Shown here one piece after another: positions 55,230-64,000 of a stretch of 64,000 nt of DNA. Location of the stretch: contig NZ_CP029289.2 of assembly GCF_003201835.2 (NCBI RefSeq), positions 992,001-1,056,000 of the forward strand, given 5' to 3'. The position numbers and the translations under genes are program-made. This DNA comes from Acidianus brierleyi (lineage in GTDB: Archaea; Thermoproteota; Thermoprotei_A; Sulfolobales; Sulfolobaceae). The notes under the pieces are model-generated. The model saw nothing but the letters and a program-made list of their open reading frames with translations, did not search any database and was not told the origin of the DNA. Each line of letters opens with the position of its first letter. Position 1 is the stretch's first letter.

Positions 55230-55323
55230 TTAATTTCTTTCACATTCTTAATTTTTCAAAATTCAATAAGAAGAAACTCTATTAGCAAATTGTTTTAATA
55301 ACCTCTTTGCGGAGTTTATACAT

Positions 55324-55467
55324 ATGAAGACTGGTAAAGATGGAGAATATTATTATGCGGAGTTAAGTAAAGACGAAGTAATTAAGCTTAAGGAGATTGT
55401 GGAAAAGAAAGCTAAGGAGAGAACTAACGTCCGTAAACCTTCTTATGAGACCCAATCTCCCAAATGA
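55324..55467 (+). CDS. small 47-residue protein overlapping a RelE-like gene
   Basis: MKTGKDGEYYYAELSKDEVI continuing to VRKPSYETQSPK. It is highly charged, with a central amphipathic helix (SKDEVIKLKEIVEKKAKERT). The last 44 bp overlap the 3' end of the RelE-like gene on the opposite strand. Its size and charge are like small antitoxins, though antitoxin genes normally precede toxins on the same strand. An AT-rich region precedes it. It may be real or chance. Confidence 0.4.
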   Translation: MKTGKDGEYYYAELSKDEVIKLKEIVEKKAKERTNVRKPSYETQSPK

Positions 55468-55756
55468 AAACTATACAATTTTTTGAATCAACGCTGTAAA
55501 GTATTCTTATATCTCCAGTTACTTCTATGGAGAACATTGGATTGCCATGCTTATCCTTTCCTAACTTTTCCCTGGAATATTTGAAGGGATTATCTAGCAA
55601 TAATAAAACCTTATCTAAGATAAGCATAACTAACTTATCACTTGCAAAACTATCTAGAAGGTAATCAGCTAACTCATCAAGATTATTTATCCTCTTACTG
55701 AACATTATCCTTAATTTCCATTCCTTACAAATCACGATAAAAGATATAGAAAACAT
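55424..55756 (-). CDS. RelE/ParE-type toxin-like protein
   Basis: 110 residues; Met18 (MFSKRINNLDEL) may be the true start, giving 93. The end carries the RelE-fold signature GDIRILYSVDSKNCIVFIWEIGSHKKVYGR, and LGKDKHGNPMFSIEVTGDIR gives the central strands. RelE proteins cleave mRNA on ribosomes. No same-strand antitoxin stands directly upstream; the next gene is a DUF1286 protein. The only nearby candidate partner is the convergent small gene 55324-55467. It lies beside a broken, transposon-invaded locus, a common place for toxin remnants. Confidence 0.72.
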   Translation of the reverse strand: MFSISFIVICKEWKLRIMFSKRINNLDELADYLLDSFASDKLVMLILDKVLLLLDNPFKYSREKLGKDKHGNPMFSIEVTGDIRILYSVDSKNCIVFIWEIGSHKKVYGR

Positions 55757-55791
55757 ATTTAAAAATCTTTTCCTTTTCGTATATTATCTCA

Positions 55792-56322
55792 TTAGGAATA
55801 ATAGTTGTAATAATGATAATAGTGATAATCATAGTAGTGAATGAAATGCATTGCGGCAAATAGCATTATAACTCCTAATAATATCGCTAAACCGTTGACA
55901 AAGGTATTATTATAAGAGAAGTGAGCAAAAGCTATCCTCCTCCACTTTCCGTTAACCTTGTGGTAAATGCCCCTCTCAGTGAAGACATCAAGGATCATGT
56001 GAGAAGGACCAACTAACAACCCGTCAAGAATAACGGAAAAGACAAAAAGAAAAGACGGAAAAACGAAATAAAGGAAAACGCCTATAGGCAAAGAAAGCAA
56101 AAGACCCCACAAGATAGACCTATAAACAGTGTGAGTCCTAGGAGTCCTAGAAATGTATTTTCCCTTAATCTCGTGACCAAAATAATCAATAAAAGAATTA
56201 CCGATAAAAGAAATCAAACCAGCTAGAAAGACAGCGTAAAGAAAAGGAATAAAGAAAACAGTAATGAGAGAAAGAAGTCCAGAAGAAAAGATATAATGAG
56301 CCCTAAGCCTCATTTTTCCCAC
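55792..56322 (-). CDS. DUF1286 membrane protein (metal-dependent hydrolase-like)
   Basis: 176 residues with four helices and conserved histidines in the pattern of DUF1286/YdjM-type proteins: RAHYIFSSGLLSLI, FIDYFGHEIKGKYISRTPRTHTVYRS (His and Asp), and DGLLVGPSHMILDVFTERGIYHKVNGKWRR. The C-terminus is odd, being almost only His, Tyr and Asp (HYYDYHYYHYYNYYS). Members of the family occur on Sulfolobales chromosomes and conjugative plasmids. It is 35 bp upstream of the RelE-like gene on the same strand. Substrate is unknown. Confidence 0.72.
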   Translation of the reverse strand: MGKMRLRAHYIFSSGLLSLITVFFIPFLYAVFLAGLISFIGNSFIDYFGHEIKGKYISRTPRTHTVYRSILWGLLLSLPIGVFLYFVFPSFLFVFSVILDGLLVGPSHMILDVFTERGIYHKVNGKWRRIAFAHFSYNNTFVNGLAILLGVIMLFAAMHFIHYYDYHYYHYYNYYS

Positions 56323-56428
56323 CTAAATTCATGAATCCTGCATAACTCATTACTAAAATCTTGGAACTTCAATTTAAATGAATTGTGGCGGGCAAGTTTT
56401 ATAACCTTTTCAATATATATGGATTCTT

Positions 56429-56869
<441 letters not shown>

Positions 56870-56881
56870 CTTTAGAAGAAT

Positions 56882-57130
56882 TTATAAGCAATCTTTTATT
56901 TTTTCTAATATTTCTTCTGGATCAAAGCCTATTATTTCTATTTTTGGTATTTTTAGATCTCTCAGATATTTTTCCAACATTTCGAGATCCTTCTCATCTG
57001 CAAAAAAATCTCCAGTTATTTCAACTTTTTCTATTTTTCCATCAAAATATACTCTCAATATAACAGTCTTTCCTTGTTTAGATCTAAAAACTTTTTCACA
57101 TAACATTAAATTCACCTTAAATACGTCCAT
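56882..57130 (-). CDS. lplB: lipoate-protein ligase small subunit (LplB, C-terminal domain type)
   Basis: 82 residues beginning MDVFKVNLMLCEKVFRSKQG and including VEITGDFFADEKDLEMLEKYLRD, the typical accessory domain fused to LplA in E. coli but separate in Thermoplasma and other archaea. Both parts are needed to form lipoyl-AMP. It overlaps the end of lplA by 19 bp, so translation is coupled. It is the last gene of the lipoate operon. Confidence 0.85.
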   Translation of the reverse strand: MDVFKVNLMLCEKVFRSKQGKTVILRVYFDGKIEKVEITGDFFADEKDLEMLEKYLRDLKIPKIEIIGFDPEEILEKIKDCL

Positions 57131-57834
57131 TTATCATTAGAATATTTGTACTTTAACTGTTCAGTGAATTCCTTCTCTATATCAGTAAGTTCTCCATCTT
57201 CTAAATTAAATATTTCTCTAAATCCTTGGATTAAACTTTCTATAGCTTCTCTGCGAGTAACTTCTCTTCCTAGCATTAGAGAAATATTACTTACTCTACC
57301 TTGAGGATTCCCTCTTTCCTTTATTTTTGGTTCTGGAGATTTTATTACAGTCATAAATCCAAGATAAGTAGAAAACATGAAAGTCCCATGTACTAATATA
57401 GCATTTTTCTTTTTAGCTCCAGCCATTCCTACTATCTTTTTACCTTGGACTATAATATCATTTATAGGAGAAAATTCTCCTTTTAATCCCAAAAGATTAA
57501 GAGATTTTATCAAAGCTATTGAAATTTTCTTGTAAGTTTCCATCATATCTACAGCTTTTAAGGATACACTCCATGTGACTTCTCCGTTTTCGTCATGCAA
57601 AGCAGGACCTCCGCCGGTGAACCTCCTTATTAACGGAATTCCTAATTTTTTTCTTTCTTCTTCATTAACCCAGTCATTTACTGCCAAAAATCTGCCTATA
57701 CTTAATGTAGTAGGCGAAAAATGCCATAGTCTTAATGTTTCTTCCGACATATTATTTGATAATAGGATAAGCATAGTTTCATCCAATGCCATTTGCCTCT
57801 CCCCAGAATTTCCGCCTTCAATTATTAGTCTCAT
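57112..57834 (-). CDS. lplA: lipoate-protein ligase A, catalytic subunit
   Basis: 240 residues from MRLIIEGGNSGERQMALDE; the longer start at 57882 would add 16 odd residues and lies in the preceding gene. Family motifs: RRFTGGGPALHDENGEVTWS, INDIIVQGKKIVGMAGAKKKNAILVHGT (substrate lysine loop) and AVNDWVNEEERK. It attaches lipoate or octanoate to carrier proteins. It overlaps the upstream radical-SAM gene by 17 bp and lplB by 19 bp. In sulfur-oxidising archaea the acceptor is often the LbpA-type protein of the sHdr system; no lbpA is present in this window. Confidence 0.88.
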   Translation of the reverse strand: MRLIIEGGNSGERQMALDETMLILLSNNMSEETLRLWHFSPTTLSIGRFLAVNDWVNEEERKKLGIPLIRRFTGGGPALHDENGEVTWSVSLKAVDMMETYKKISIALIKSLNLLGLKGEFSPINDIIVQGKKIVGMAGAKKKNAILVHGTFMFSTYLGFMTVIKSPEPKIKERGNPQGRVSNISLMLGREVTRREAIESLIQGFREIFNLEDGELTDIEKEFTEQLKYKYSNDKWTYLR

Positions 57835-58675
57835 ACTTAAAATCCTCCAAATATTTTTCAGGAAGACTACAACAAGCATCAAATAATTTCAAATTAAATT
57901 CCTTTATCACCTTATGATGTGGATTAGCTATTCTTTCAACTAAACCTCTTTTTATTACTTCCCTATCTAGTTGTTCTTTAATTTGATAAGGTCTCATACA
58001 TCCCACACTAACATGTCCTTTCATTAATTTGGATCCCAATTCTATAAATCTAAGAGCTTTCTCTACATTCATGGGTTTTAATATTCTTGATGGTGTATTT
58101 GGAGTAGGGATAAGAATTAGAAAATTGATTAAGTATGGTTTATAGGAAGAGAGAATCTTTAATGAATTCTCAATTTCTTCATCAGTATCTGAAGGTATTC
58201 CTAACATTATATGAGGAACCACGTACTTAGGTCCAAAATCTATAAGATTTTCTAAAGTTTTTATGTAATCTTCTCTTTCTCTTTTTACGCCCTTTGATTT
58301 AAAAGCTCCTATAGAATATGGGAATTCATAATCCACCATATCTACTACGTCTTTTAGATCTTCTATTGTCTCCTTATCTAGAATTCCTGGATGTATATTA
58401 AATACTACACCCATTTCTTTTTTTACTTTTTTCATAATATGGATATAATTCCTAATAGGCAATTCTCCTTTTTCGTTAAATCCACCACTTATTAGAAATC
58501 CTTTTACACCGTTATTGTAAAGCTCAATTATTTTCTTATACATTTCGTCCGGTGTTAAAGCAGATTCCATACTGCTAATGTATTTAGTAGAACAATAGAA
58601 GCAATTTAAAGCGCAAGAACTACCAGTTACACTCAATACTGTGAATTTCCTTTTTATTATAAATCCACCTATCAT
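57818..58675 (-). CDS. radical SAM enzyme, LipS1/LipS2-type lipoyl synthase component
   Basis: 285 residues. The radical-SAM cluster motif is CALNCFYC (CX3CX2C, near residue 21). Later features include LISGGFNEKGELP, PHIMLGIPSDTDEEI and GCMRPYQ, typical of the COG1856 biotin-synthase-like group. In Thermococcus a pair of such enzymes (LipS1 and LipS2) together insert two sulfurs into octanoyl groups, replacing LipA. It overlaps its partner gene at 58672 by 4 bp (ATGA) and lies directly before lplA, which supports that role. Which of the two it corresponds to I cannot say. Confidence 0.75.
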   Translation of the reverse strand: MIGGFIIKRKFTVLSVTGSSCALNCFYCSTKYISSMESALTPDEMYKKIIELYNNGVKGFLISGGFNEKGELPIRNYIHIMKKVKKEMGVVFNIHPGILDKETIEDLKDVVDMVDYEFPYSIGAFKSKGVKREREDYIKTLENLIDFGPKYVVPHIMLGIPSDTDEEIENSLKILSSYKPYLINFLILIPTPNTPSRILKPMNVEKALRFIELGSKLMKGHVSVGCMRPYQIKEQLDREVIKRGLVERIANPHHKVIKEFNLKLFDACCSLPEKYLEDFKYETNN

Positions 58676-59475
58676 TTTCCTTCCACATTAAATAATGGTA
58701 TATTATACATTTTTTCTCTTGGATCTTCATTATAAAAAGGCCTATCACAATTAGGGCAACCAGACGTTATATAGGCTTTTTCGTTTGGATTACCATTAGT
58801 CGATAACTTGAACCTAATTTTTTGGATTTCCCTATATTCTTCTAACGGAGGTCTAGGAAAGTTCTCCATTGGAGTTCCTTTTACTGGAGTAAAAGCAAAC
58901 AAAGCTACTTCAGCACCTAAAGAATATATTTTTTCCATTAGGGACACAAATTCTTCCTTTTTTTCTCCCAAACCAAAAACCAAATGAACATATACTTTCC
59001 TTTTCCCAAAGACTTCCACTGCGTTTTTAATGAACTCAACATACTTTTGGAATGTATAAGGCTTACCTATTTTATCCCATAGACTTTCTACCGTATCTAA
59101 ACCAATTCCTAAATAATCTACTCCTAACTTTTTCATATTTTCCAATACTTCCTTACTAACAGGAGTTATAGTTACGGACTTAGGGATCTTAACATATTTT
59201 ATGATCTCAATTACTTCATTTTCGAAATTTTTCTTTATAACTGTCTGCAAACAAAATCTTTTGAAATATGAAAGTTTATCTGCGATTTCTTCTATATTTA
59301 CGGAATACCATCTTACTCTTGAAAGATATGATTTGTCTGATTTACTTAATGAAGACTGTGTACAAAAAGCGCATTTTCCTTCACACCCTCCAGTTTGAAG
59401 AGCGTATGCAGTATTACTATACTTTAACCCTTTCTTTATAAAAAAGTACGTACCAGCAGATAGTAAAATTTGCAT
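58672..59475 (-). CDS. radical SAM enzyme, LipS1/LipS2-type lipoyl synthase component
   Basis: 267 residues. Cluster motif GGCEGKCAFCTQSSLS (CX3CX2C, near residue 30-37), then VTITPVSKEVLENMKKLGVDYLGIGLDTVESLW, HLVFGLGEKKEEF and a Cys pair SGCPNCDRPFYNEDPREK near the C-terminus that might bind an auxiliary cluster. The COG2516-like pattern (TGGCEGxCxFCTQ) and its 4-bp coupling to the second radical-SAM gene identify the pair. Together with lplA and lplB this makes a complete lipoate attachment and assembly operon. It follows the FAD oxidoreductase gene by 19 bp. Confidence 0.75.
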   Translation of the reverse strand: MQILLSAGTYFFIKKGLKYSNTAYALQTGGCEGKCAFCTQSSLSKSDKSYLSRVRWYSVNIEEIADKLSYFKRFCLQTVIKKNFENEVIEIIKYVKIPKSVTITPVSKEVLENMKKLGVDYLGIGLDTVESLWDKIGKPYTFQKYVEFIKNAVEVFGKRKVYVHLVFGLGEKKEEFVSLMEKIYSLGAEVALFAFTPVKGTPMENFPRPPLEEYREIQKIRFKLSTNGNPNEKAYITSGCPNCDRPFYNEDPREKMYNIPLFNVEGK

Positions 59476-59494
59476 ATTATAAGATCTAGACAGA

Positions 59495-60487
59495 TTAAAT
59501 TAAACTTGCTTTCTGAACCATTCTAATAGATCTATATATTCCAATATTTTTTGCAAGTTCGGCCATTTTTCCCTTAACAAACTTACCAAAGATATCTCCA
59601 AAATATATATTCCCTATTCTAAGGATTATGGCTATTTGTTTATATTTGAATTTAGTATCTTTCCCTAATACGTTTAACATGGCAGTTTCTCCTGATTGTA
59701 CTGCAACTTGAGCAGACATTGGAACAAATGAGTTCTTAATAGTCATGCAATCGCCAGCACCATATACATCATCATAATCTATCGATTTGAGATACTCGTC
59801 GACTAACATTCTTCCGTTAATATTACTTAATCCAATTTCAGAAATAATAGAAGGTCCTTTAAAGCCTGCAGTTAGAATAGTCAGATCTACTTTAATTTCA
59901 CCACTGGAAGTTTCCACGGTATTCTTTACATCATAAACTTTCGTATTTAAAAGTACATTTACACCTAAATCTTTTAGAGTATCTAATGCAAAAGCTGAAG
60001 CATCCTTACTCATAAATGAAAGAAGTTTCTGTTGAGCTTCTATTAAATACACCTTCTTTCCCATAGAATTTAACGTTCCGGCTAATTCTACTCCTAGTGT
60101 TCCTCCGCCTAGGATAGCTACGCTATTTACTTTGCTTAACTGCTGCCTAATTTTTATAGCATCTTCAACATTTTCTAGCTTATACACATTTCCTCTTATC
60201 TTACTCAGATCTTGCTCATATCCTAATGATATAATTAACTTATCATAATCTATTTCGCCTCTGTCAGTTATAATTTTCTTTTTCTTGAAATCTACGTTCC
60301 TTATATACGCTTTTAAAAACCTATCAGGATATTTTATTTCAGCTATTGACGGATCTCCAGTTTCTATAACATCTACAAGTTTGTGAGTAAGAACAAAATA
60401 ATCTTTATTATCTATAACGATAGAATTAGTGTTATTTAAAAATGCAGAAACACCAGCGAAACCTCCTCCTAAAATTACAGTCCTCAT
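59495..60487 (-). CDS. FAD-dependent NADH dehydrogenase-like oxidoreductase
   Basis: 330 residues. FAD site MRTVILGGGFAGVSAFLNNT, NAD(P)H site VAILGGGTLGVELAGTLNSMG, and the second FAD contact DDVYGAGDCMTI. The C-terminal part with FKYKQIAIILRIGNIYFGDIFGKFVKGKMAELAKNIGIYRS fits type II NADH dehydrogenases and sulfide:quinone oxidoreductase relatives, with a membrane-associated amphipathic end. Few Cys residues are present (one in GDC), so sulfide oxidation is unlikely. It is 19 bp upstream of the lipoate operon on the same strand and may be cotranscribed; a functional tie is not obvious. Confidence 0.82.
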   Translation of the reverse strand: MRTVILGGGFAGVSAFLNNTNSIVIDNKDYFVLTHKLVDVIETGDPSIAEIKYPDRFLKAYIRNVDFKKKKIITDRGEIDYDKLIISLGYEQDLSKIRGNVYKLENVEDAIKIRQQLSKVNSVAILGGGTLGVELAGTLNSMGKKVYLIEAQQKLLSFMSKDASAFALDTLKDLGVNVLLNTKVYDVKNTVETSSGEIKVDLTILTAGFKGPSIISEIGLSNINGRMLVDEYLKSIDYDDVYGAGDCMTIKNSFVPMSAQVAVQSGETAMLNVLGKDTKFKYKQIAIILRIGNIYFGDIFGKFVKGKMAELAKNIGIYRSIRMVQKASLI

Positions 60488-60562
60488 ATGATTATATATA
60501 TGTAGAAGTTTTTAAAAGAATCTATCTAGATATGTTTGAAAATTAGAAATAGAAATTTAAAA

Positions 60563-60618
60563 ATTCAGCCCGCTGAAAGTCGATCATAAGTTTTCACTCC
60601 CCGAAAACTCATCATCCT
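60563..60618 (-). ncRNA. candidate C/D box small RNA
   Basis: On the minus strand, box C is AUGAUGA (plus 60609-60615), then an 11-nt spacer-guide, a degenerate D' (GUGA), a degenerate C' (AUGAUC), a 13-nt guide (CGACUUUCAGCGG) and box D CUGA (plus 60565-60568). The spacing and total length of about 56 nt match archaeal 2'-O-methylation guide RNAs. A TATA-like run upstream on the minus strand (about 60638-60648) could drive it. The target was not identified. The inner boxes are imperfect. Confidence 0.5.
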
Positions 60619-60648
60619 TTTATAATAATACCACTTAAGATATATTAT

Positions 60649-60966
60649 GTGATAACTCTTAATGATATAATTAACGTCTCAATAGTTAGAGAAAAATATG
60701 AATTTTATGAAAATCAAATAAAACACAAAGATGTTTCAACAATATATTCTGCCATAAAAGATCTCGTTTCGTTCATTAAGGAGATTAAAGGCTATGCATC
60801 AGAAGAATTGGCTATAATTCTTAAAGAACAAGAGAGAATCGCAAAGAGAATTATAACGGTAATAAGATTTAGATACATTATCATTTTTCTTTATAAAAGA
60901 ATAATCGAAAAGCTAATTAATAGTCTTGAAATACTTATGACAAAATTTTTATCAAAACTGTCTTAA
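60649..60966 (+). CDS. small helical protein, unknown function
   Basis: 105 residues from a GTG start (MITLNDIINVSIVREKYEFY). Nearly all helix: IKHKDVSTIYSAIKDLVSFIKEIKG, EELAIILKEQERIAKRIITVIRFRYIIIFLYKR and a C-terminal helix. Basic and hydrophobic faces suggest protein-protein contacts. A distant likeness to GINS subunits was considered but is not strong enough. The 3' end overlaps the convergent gene by 4 bp. Confidence 0.5.
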   Translation: MITLNDIINVSIVREKYEFYENQIKHKDVSTIYSAIKDLVSFIKEIKGYASEELAIILKEQERIAKRIITVIRFRYIIIFLYKRIIEKLINSLEILMTKFLSKLS

Positions 60967-61475
60967 TTGCTTATAACTAAATTTATAATTTTATTTTTTA
61001 TTTGATCTTGTATCTCTTCTATGATAGAATTCCAGGCATCCCTAGGATTCTCCTTCGATATCTTTACACCATTTTCTTTGGCCACTTGTTTCATACTTAC
61101 TATACAATCTCCCTTTATTGGACAGTAATCACATGAGTATTTGCTAGATTCTAAATTTATATAATAAAAAATATGGTCAGAAGAGACATAAGCTAGACCT
61201 TTTGAAAATTCTATTTTATCATTTGATTGAAATGGAATTATTATCTTAAACGCAATAGAATTATCTTTTACTATTTTTAAGGATTTGAGCTTATCAAAGA
61301 GAAAATAGAAATAACTCTTGCTAAAACCCTGTTTTTCATGTGATGAAATAACTCTAATAAGTCTATCGTCTGAAAGTCGTTGGAAAATATCGAATCTTAA
61401 AAACATTATTTTATGTTCACTAATAGGCCTTTCAATTTTAGTAAATTTAAATTCACACATAATATATATAATCAT
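60963..61475 (-). CDS. conserved hypothetical protein with a CxxCx5C cluster
   Basis: 170 residues. The N-terminal half is helical with basic patches (RLIRVISSHEKQGFSKSYFYFLFDKLKSLKIV, like a winged helix), then strands (FKIIIPFQSNDKIEFSK), and then CDYCPIKGDCIVSMKQVAKENG, a probable metal site. It may be a DNA-binding regulator with a zinc or Fe-S site, but I recognise no family. Met6 is another possible start. Confidence 0.5.
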   Translation of the reverse strand: MIIYIMCEFKFTKIERPISEHKIMFLRFDIFQRLSDDRLIRVISSHEKQGFSKSYFYFLFDKLKSLKIVKDNSIAFKIIIPFQSNDKIEFSKGLAYVSSDHIFYYINLESSKYSCDYCPIKGDCIVSMKQVAKENGVKISKENPRDAWNSIIEEIQDQIKNKIINLVISN

Positions 61476-61545
61476 ATAAATAGAATAAAAATATACCTAA
61501 CAATCACAACTATAAAAAGACATTAACAGAGTTAACTTTCAATTT

Positions 61546-61818
61546 CTAACTAGATAAGCTAATTCTTAACTGATGACTTCTAGGAAATTCTAGGTCAATA
61601 GCTCTTCTCAAAATAACCTTCATTTCATCTTCCTTCACTTTATATGTAGTGTTATTATAACCGTGCTCATTTATTTCAAATTCATTAGAATTTAATTTTT
61701 TTATTTCTATCCATCTATCTCCCTTAAAGCTCTCAATCCTTAAAACCTTACCTTCCTTAAGTTTTAAAGCTTGACCAAGAATCATCTTATCTGCTGACCT
61801 AGCAGGAATCCAAGGCAT
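61546..61818 (-). CDS. small conserved hypothetical protein
   Basis: 90 residues beginning MPWIPARSADKMILGQALKLKEG. Mostly beta strands (KVLRIESFKGDRWIEIKKLNSNEFEINEHGYNNTTYKV) with a final helix (KVILRRAIDLEFPRSHQLRIS). Soluble and basic. No characterised family is recognised. It is divergent from cbsA by 69 bp, so their promoters share this interval. Confidence 0.55.
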   Translation of the reverse strand: MPWIPARSADKMILGQALKLKEGKVLRIESFKGDRWIEIKKLNSNEFEINEHGYNNTTYKVKEDEMKVILRRAIDLEFPRSHQLRISLSS

Positions 61819-61887
61819 TTTACCACAATATTAGTCCAACGTTTCACGTTTATTAAATTATATTTACCTTATTTTGCATGTGAGAAA

Positions 61888-63246
61888 ATGAGTAAAAGAA
61901 CTAGACCTACGTTTGTTATTTTGGGAGTTTTAGTTGCGTTATCACTTATTCTTGCATTCGTAAATGTTCCAATGGCACAGTCTTCATCGCAAATAACCGC
62001 ATACAAAGTCGTAGGATCTGCAGATCTTTCTAATCCTGGCTCTGAGTCTTTCTGGAGTAAAATACCGTGGAATAATATATCTTTAACAGCAAATATTCCA
62101 AACGCTCCAACATCTGGATTAACTCATTATATTCTAGTGAAGGCTGCATGGAATGGAAGTGATATAATAATTCTAGTTAGTTGGCAGGCATCTAAACCTG
62201 CATTTGGTGCATGGTCTACTGCAGCAGCTGGTGTATATCCTCCTGCAAGCGGTCCTGGTTTATTTAGAATTATAGAAATTACTCCAGGATCTACGTATAA
62301 GTTATATACAAATTATACTAACTATTCAAGCATAATTAATGGACAAACTAAAGTCGGAAGAATAGTTCTTAATTATAGTGGAGTTCTTGTCCCATTGCCT
62401 AATGATAGTCAAATTCAGGTTTTGCCTAATGGAACAATATTGCTATATCACTCACCTAGACCTATAGAAAGGATACTATATGAATCCGGGCTATTTTACG
62501 GATACTATACAAATTCTACATGGTACTACCCTGATAGAGTAGCTATGATGTGGTACATGGGCAGTGGAACTCCTACTATGGACGGTATGCATATAGGAGG
62601 AAAATATATAGGGCAAGTTTATGATGGAGAAAAAATGCCAGCTGCTGGAGGTGCGCTAAAACAGCCTGGCGGTGCGGCTAATATATGGATGTGGGTATCT
62701 GGTGCTACTTGGAATAATAAGACAGAAGATCCGGCGTTCGCTGCTAATCTCTGGGATAACGAATCAGACACAGGACTACCATATATAGATTCTGGTAATA
62801 GCGGATTTGCTGTTCCCTTATATACAAATAATACTAACATGTATGAAGTAGACTGCTCTGGTATATGGTATGCGCCAGTTCAGTCTTCTGGACTTAATGG
62901 ATCATTATTCTTTATTAAAACCGGAGCAAAATATCAAAATGGATATTGGACAGTAGAGTATGTTAGACCACTTTCAGTTCCTTCCAATTATGCTAAATAT
63001 ATGCCAAACATCTCCTTAGGGAATACATATTATGTAGCATTTGCAGTATGGCAGGGACCATTAGGTGAAACACTATTTGATAAGTCAATAACATCGTCTT
63101 TCTTACAGTTACAATTATCTACAGAGTCGTCTCCGCCTCCTCCACCTATAGTAACTATTAACCCTGTAGTATTAGATACTACAGTAGCCGGCGTAGTGAT
63201 AGCTGTGGTAGCATTAGCGTTAATATTCTTCATGTATAGAAAGTGA
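61888..63246 (+). CDS. cbsA: cytochrome b558/566 large subunit
   Basis: 452 residues, close to the 465 of the Sulfolobus acidocaldarius protein. The N-terminal helix RPTFVILGVLVALSLILAFV serves as signal, the external part is a haem-binding ethylbenzene-dehydrogenase/DOMON-like domain (FWSKIPWNNISL, HYILVKAAWNGSDIIILVSWQA, DGMHIGGKYIGQVYDGEKM), with over ten N-x-S/T sites, and a C-terminal helix (VVLDTTVAGVVIAVVALALIFFMYRK) anchors it. The native protein is heavily glycosylated. It is thought to pass electrons on the outer membrane face. It forms an operon with cbsB, which starts 5 bp after the stop. Confidence 0.85.
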   Translation: MSKRTRPTFVILGVLVALSLILAFVNVPMAQSSSQITAYKVVGSADLSNPGSESFWSKIPWNNISLTANIPNAPTSGLTHYILVKAAWNGSDIIILVSWQASKPAFGAWSTAAAGVYPPASGPGLFRIIEITPGSTYKLYTNYTNYSSIINGQTKVGRIVLNYSGVLVPLPNDSQIQVLPNGTILLYHSPRPIERILYESGLFYGYYTNSTWYYPDRVAMMWYMGSGTPTMDGMHIGGKYIGQVYDGEKMPAAGGALKQPGGAANIWMWVSGATWNNKTEDPAFAANLWDNESDTGLPYIDSGNSGFAVPLYTNNTNMYEVDCSGIWYAPVQSSGLNGSLFFIKTGAKYQNGYWTVEYVRPLSVPSNYAKYMPNISLGNTYYVAFAVWQGPLGETLFDKSITSSFLQLQLSTESSPPPPPIVTINPVVLDTTVAGVVIAVVALALIFFMYRK

Positions 63247-63251
63247 ATAAA

Positions 63252-64000
<749 letters not shown>

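Noticed and set aside
60649..60966. Reading the 105-residue helical protein as a GINS subunit
   Set aside because: Only a loose helical likeness; no replication genes are adjacent and the key motifs are not evident.

Overview
This window comes from a thermoacidophilic crenarchaeon of the order Sulfolobales, most likely the genus Acidianus. It is AT-rich. It carries a 7-kDa Sul7d-type chromatin protein, a tricorn protease, a cbsA/cbsB cytochrome b558/566 pair, DUF973 and DUF929 membrane proteins, a PriX-like primase subunit, and a sulfide:quinone oxidoreductase whose cysteines fall at residues 129, 178 and 350, the positions known from the Acidianus ambivalens enzyme. Many genes have start codons directly behind a TATA-like box, as expected for leaderless transcripts.

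Layout. 1-1025: decayed IS110 element at the left edge. 1.2-15.9 kb: copper ATPase with a small ribbon-helix-helix gene, surface proteins and large membrane proteins with a family-2 glycosyltransferase (probable glycan or surface biogenesis), SpoIIM-like and DUF973 proteins, and a 55-codon gene. 16-19.6 kb: two MFS transporters and a UppP-type phosphatase. 19.8-24.2 kb: an amino-acid permease split by a 2.9-kb nest of mobile elements. 24.4-45.9 kb: core genes, including ClC channel, sqr, a frameshifted Ni/Co-type permease with a DtxR-like operator, ADP-forming acyl-CoA synthetase, threonine synthase, M20 peptidase, PriX and a tRNA thiolase, DEAD-box helicase, SSF symporter and CPA2 antiporter. 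45.9-48.6 kb: second mobile nest. 48.8-54.4 kb: membrane proteins, Sul7d and tricorn. 54.4-55.2 kb: third mobile remnant inside a broken binding-protein gene. 55.3-61.8 kb: RelE-like toxin, EVE protein, lipoate operon (two radical-SAM LipS-type enzymes, lplA, lplB), FAD oxidoreductase, candidate C/D box sRNA and small conserved genes. 61.9-64.0 kb: cbsA and the start of cbsB.

The striking system is the mobile DNA. Four loci (7890-8180, 20447-23344, 45901-48642, 54597-55060) carry ends of one TnpB-type (IS200/IS605) transposon, and IS110-family sequences sit inside those ends at fixed positions. The non-coding left ends of two different IS110 lineages can be read as bridge RNAs. Each has an internal loop whose two sides match the flanks of its own insertion site, and a second loop that matches its own right and left termini. 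All target loops match the TnpB transposon: one lineage matches a site near its left tip, the 395-bp IS110-derived miniature element matches a second left-end site, and the edge copy carries a changed guide that matches the TnpB right end. Occupancy differs among copies (none, one, the other, both), which favours repeated RNA-guided insertion over inheritance of one composite. The window therefore appears to show RNA-guided recombinases using an RNA-guided-nuclease transposon as a landing pad.

At least six reading-frame breaks in the window all need one added base, and two of them lie in homopolymers. Some apparent pseudogenes may therefore be sequencing or assembly errors.
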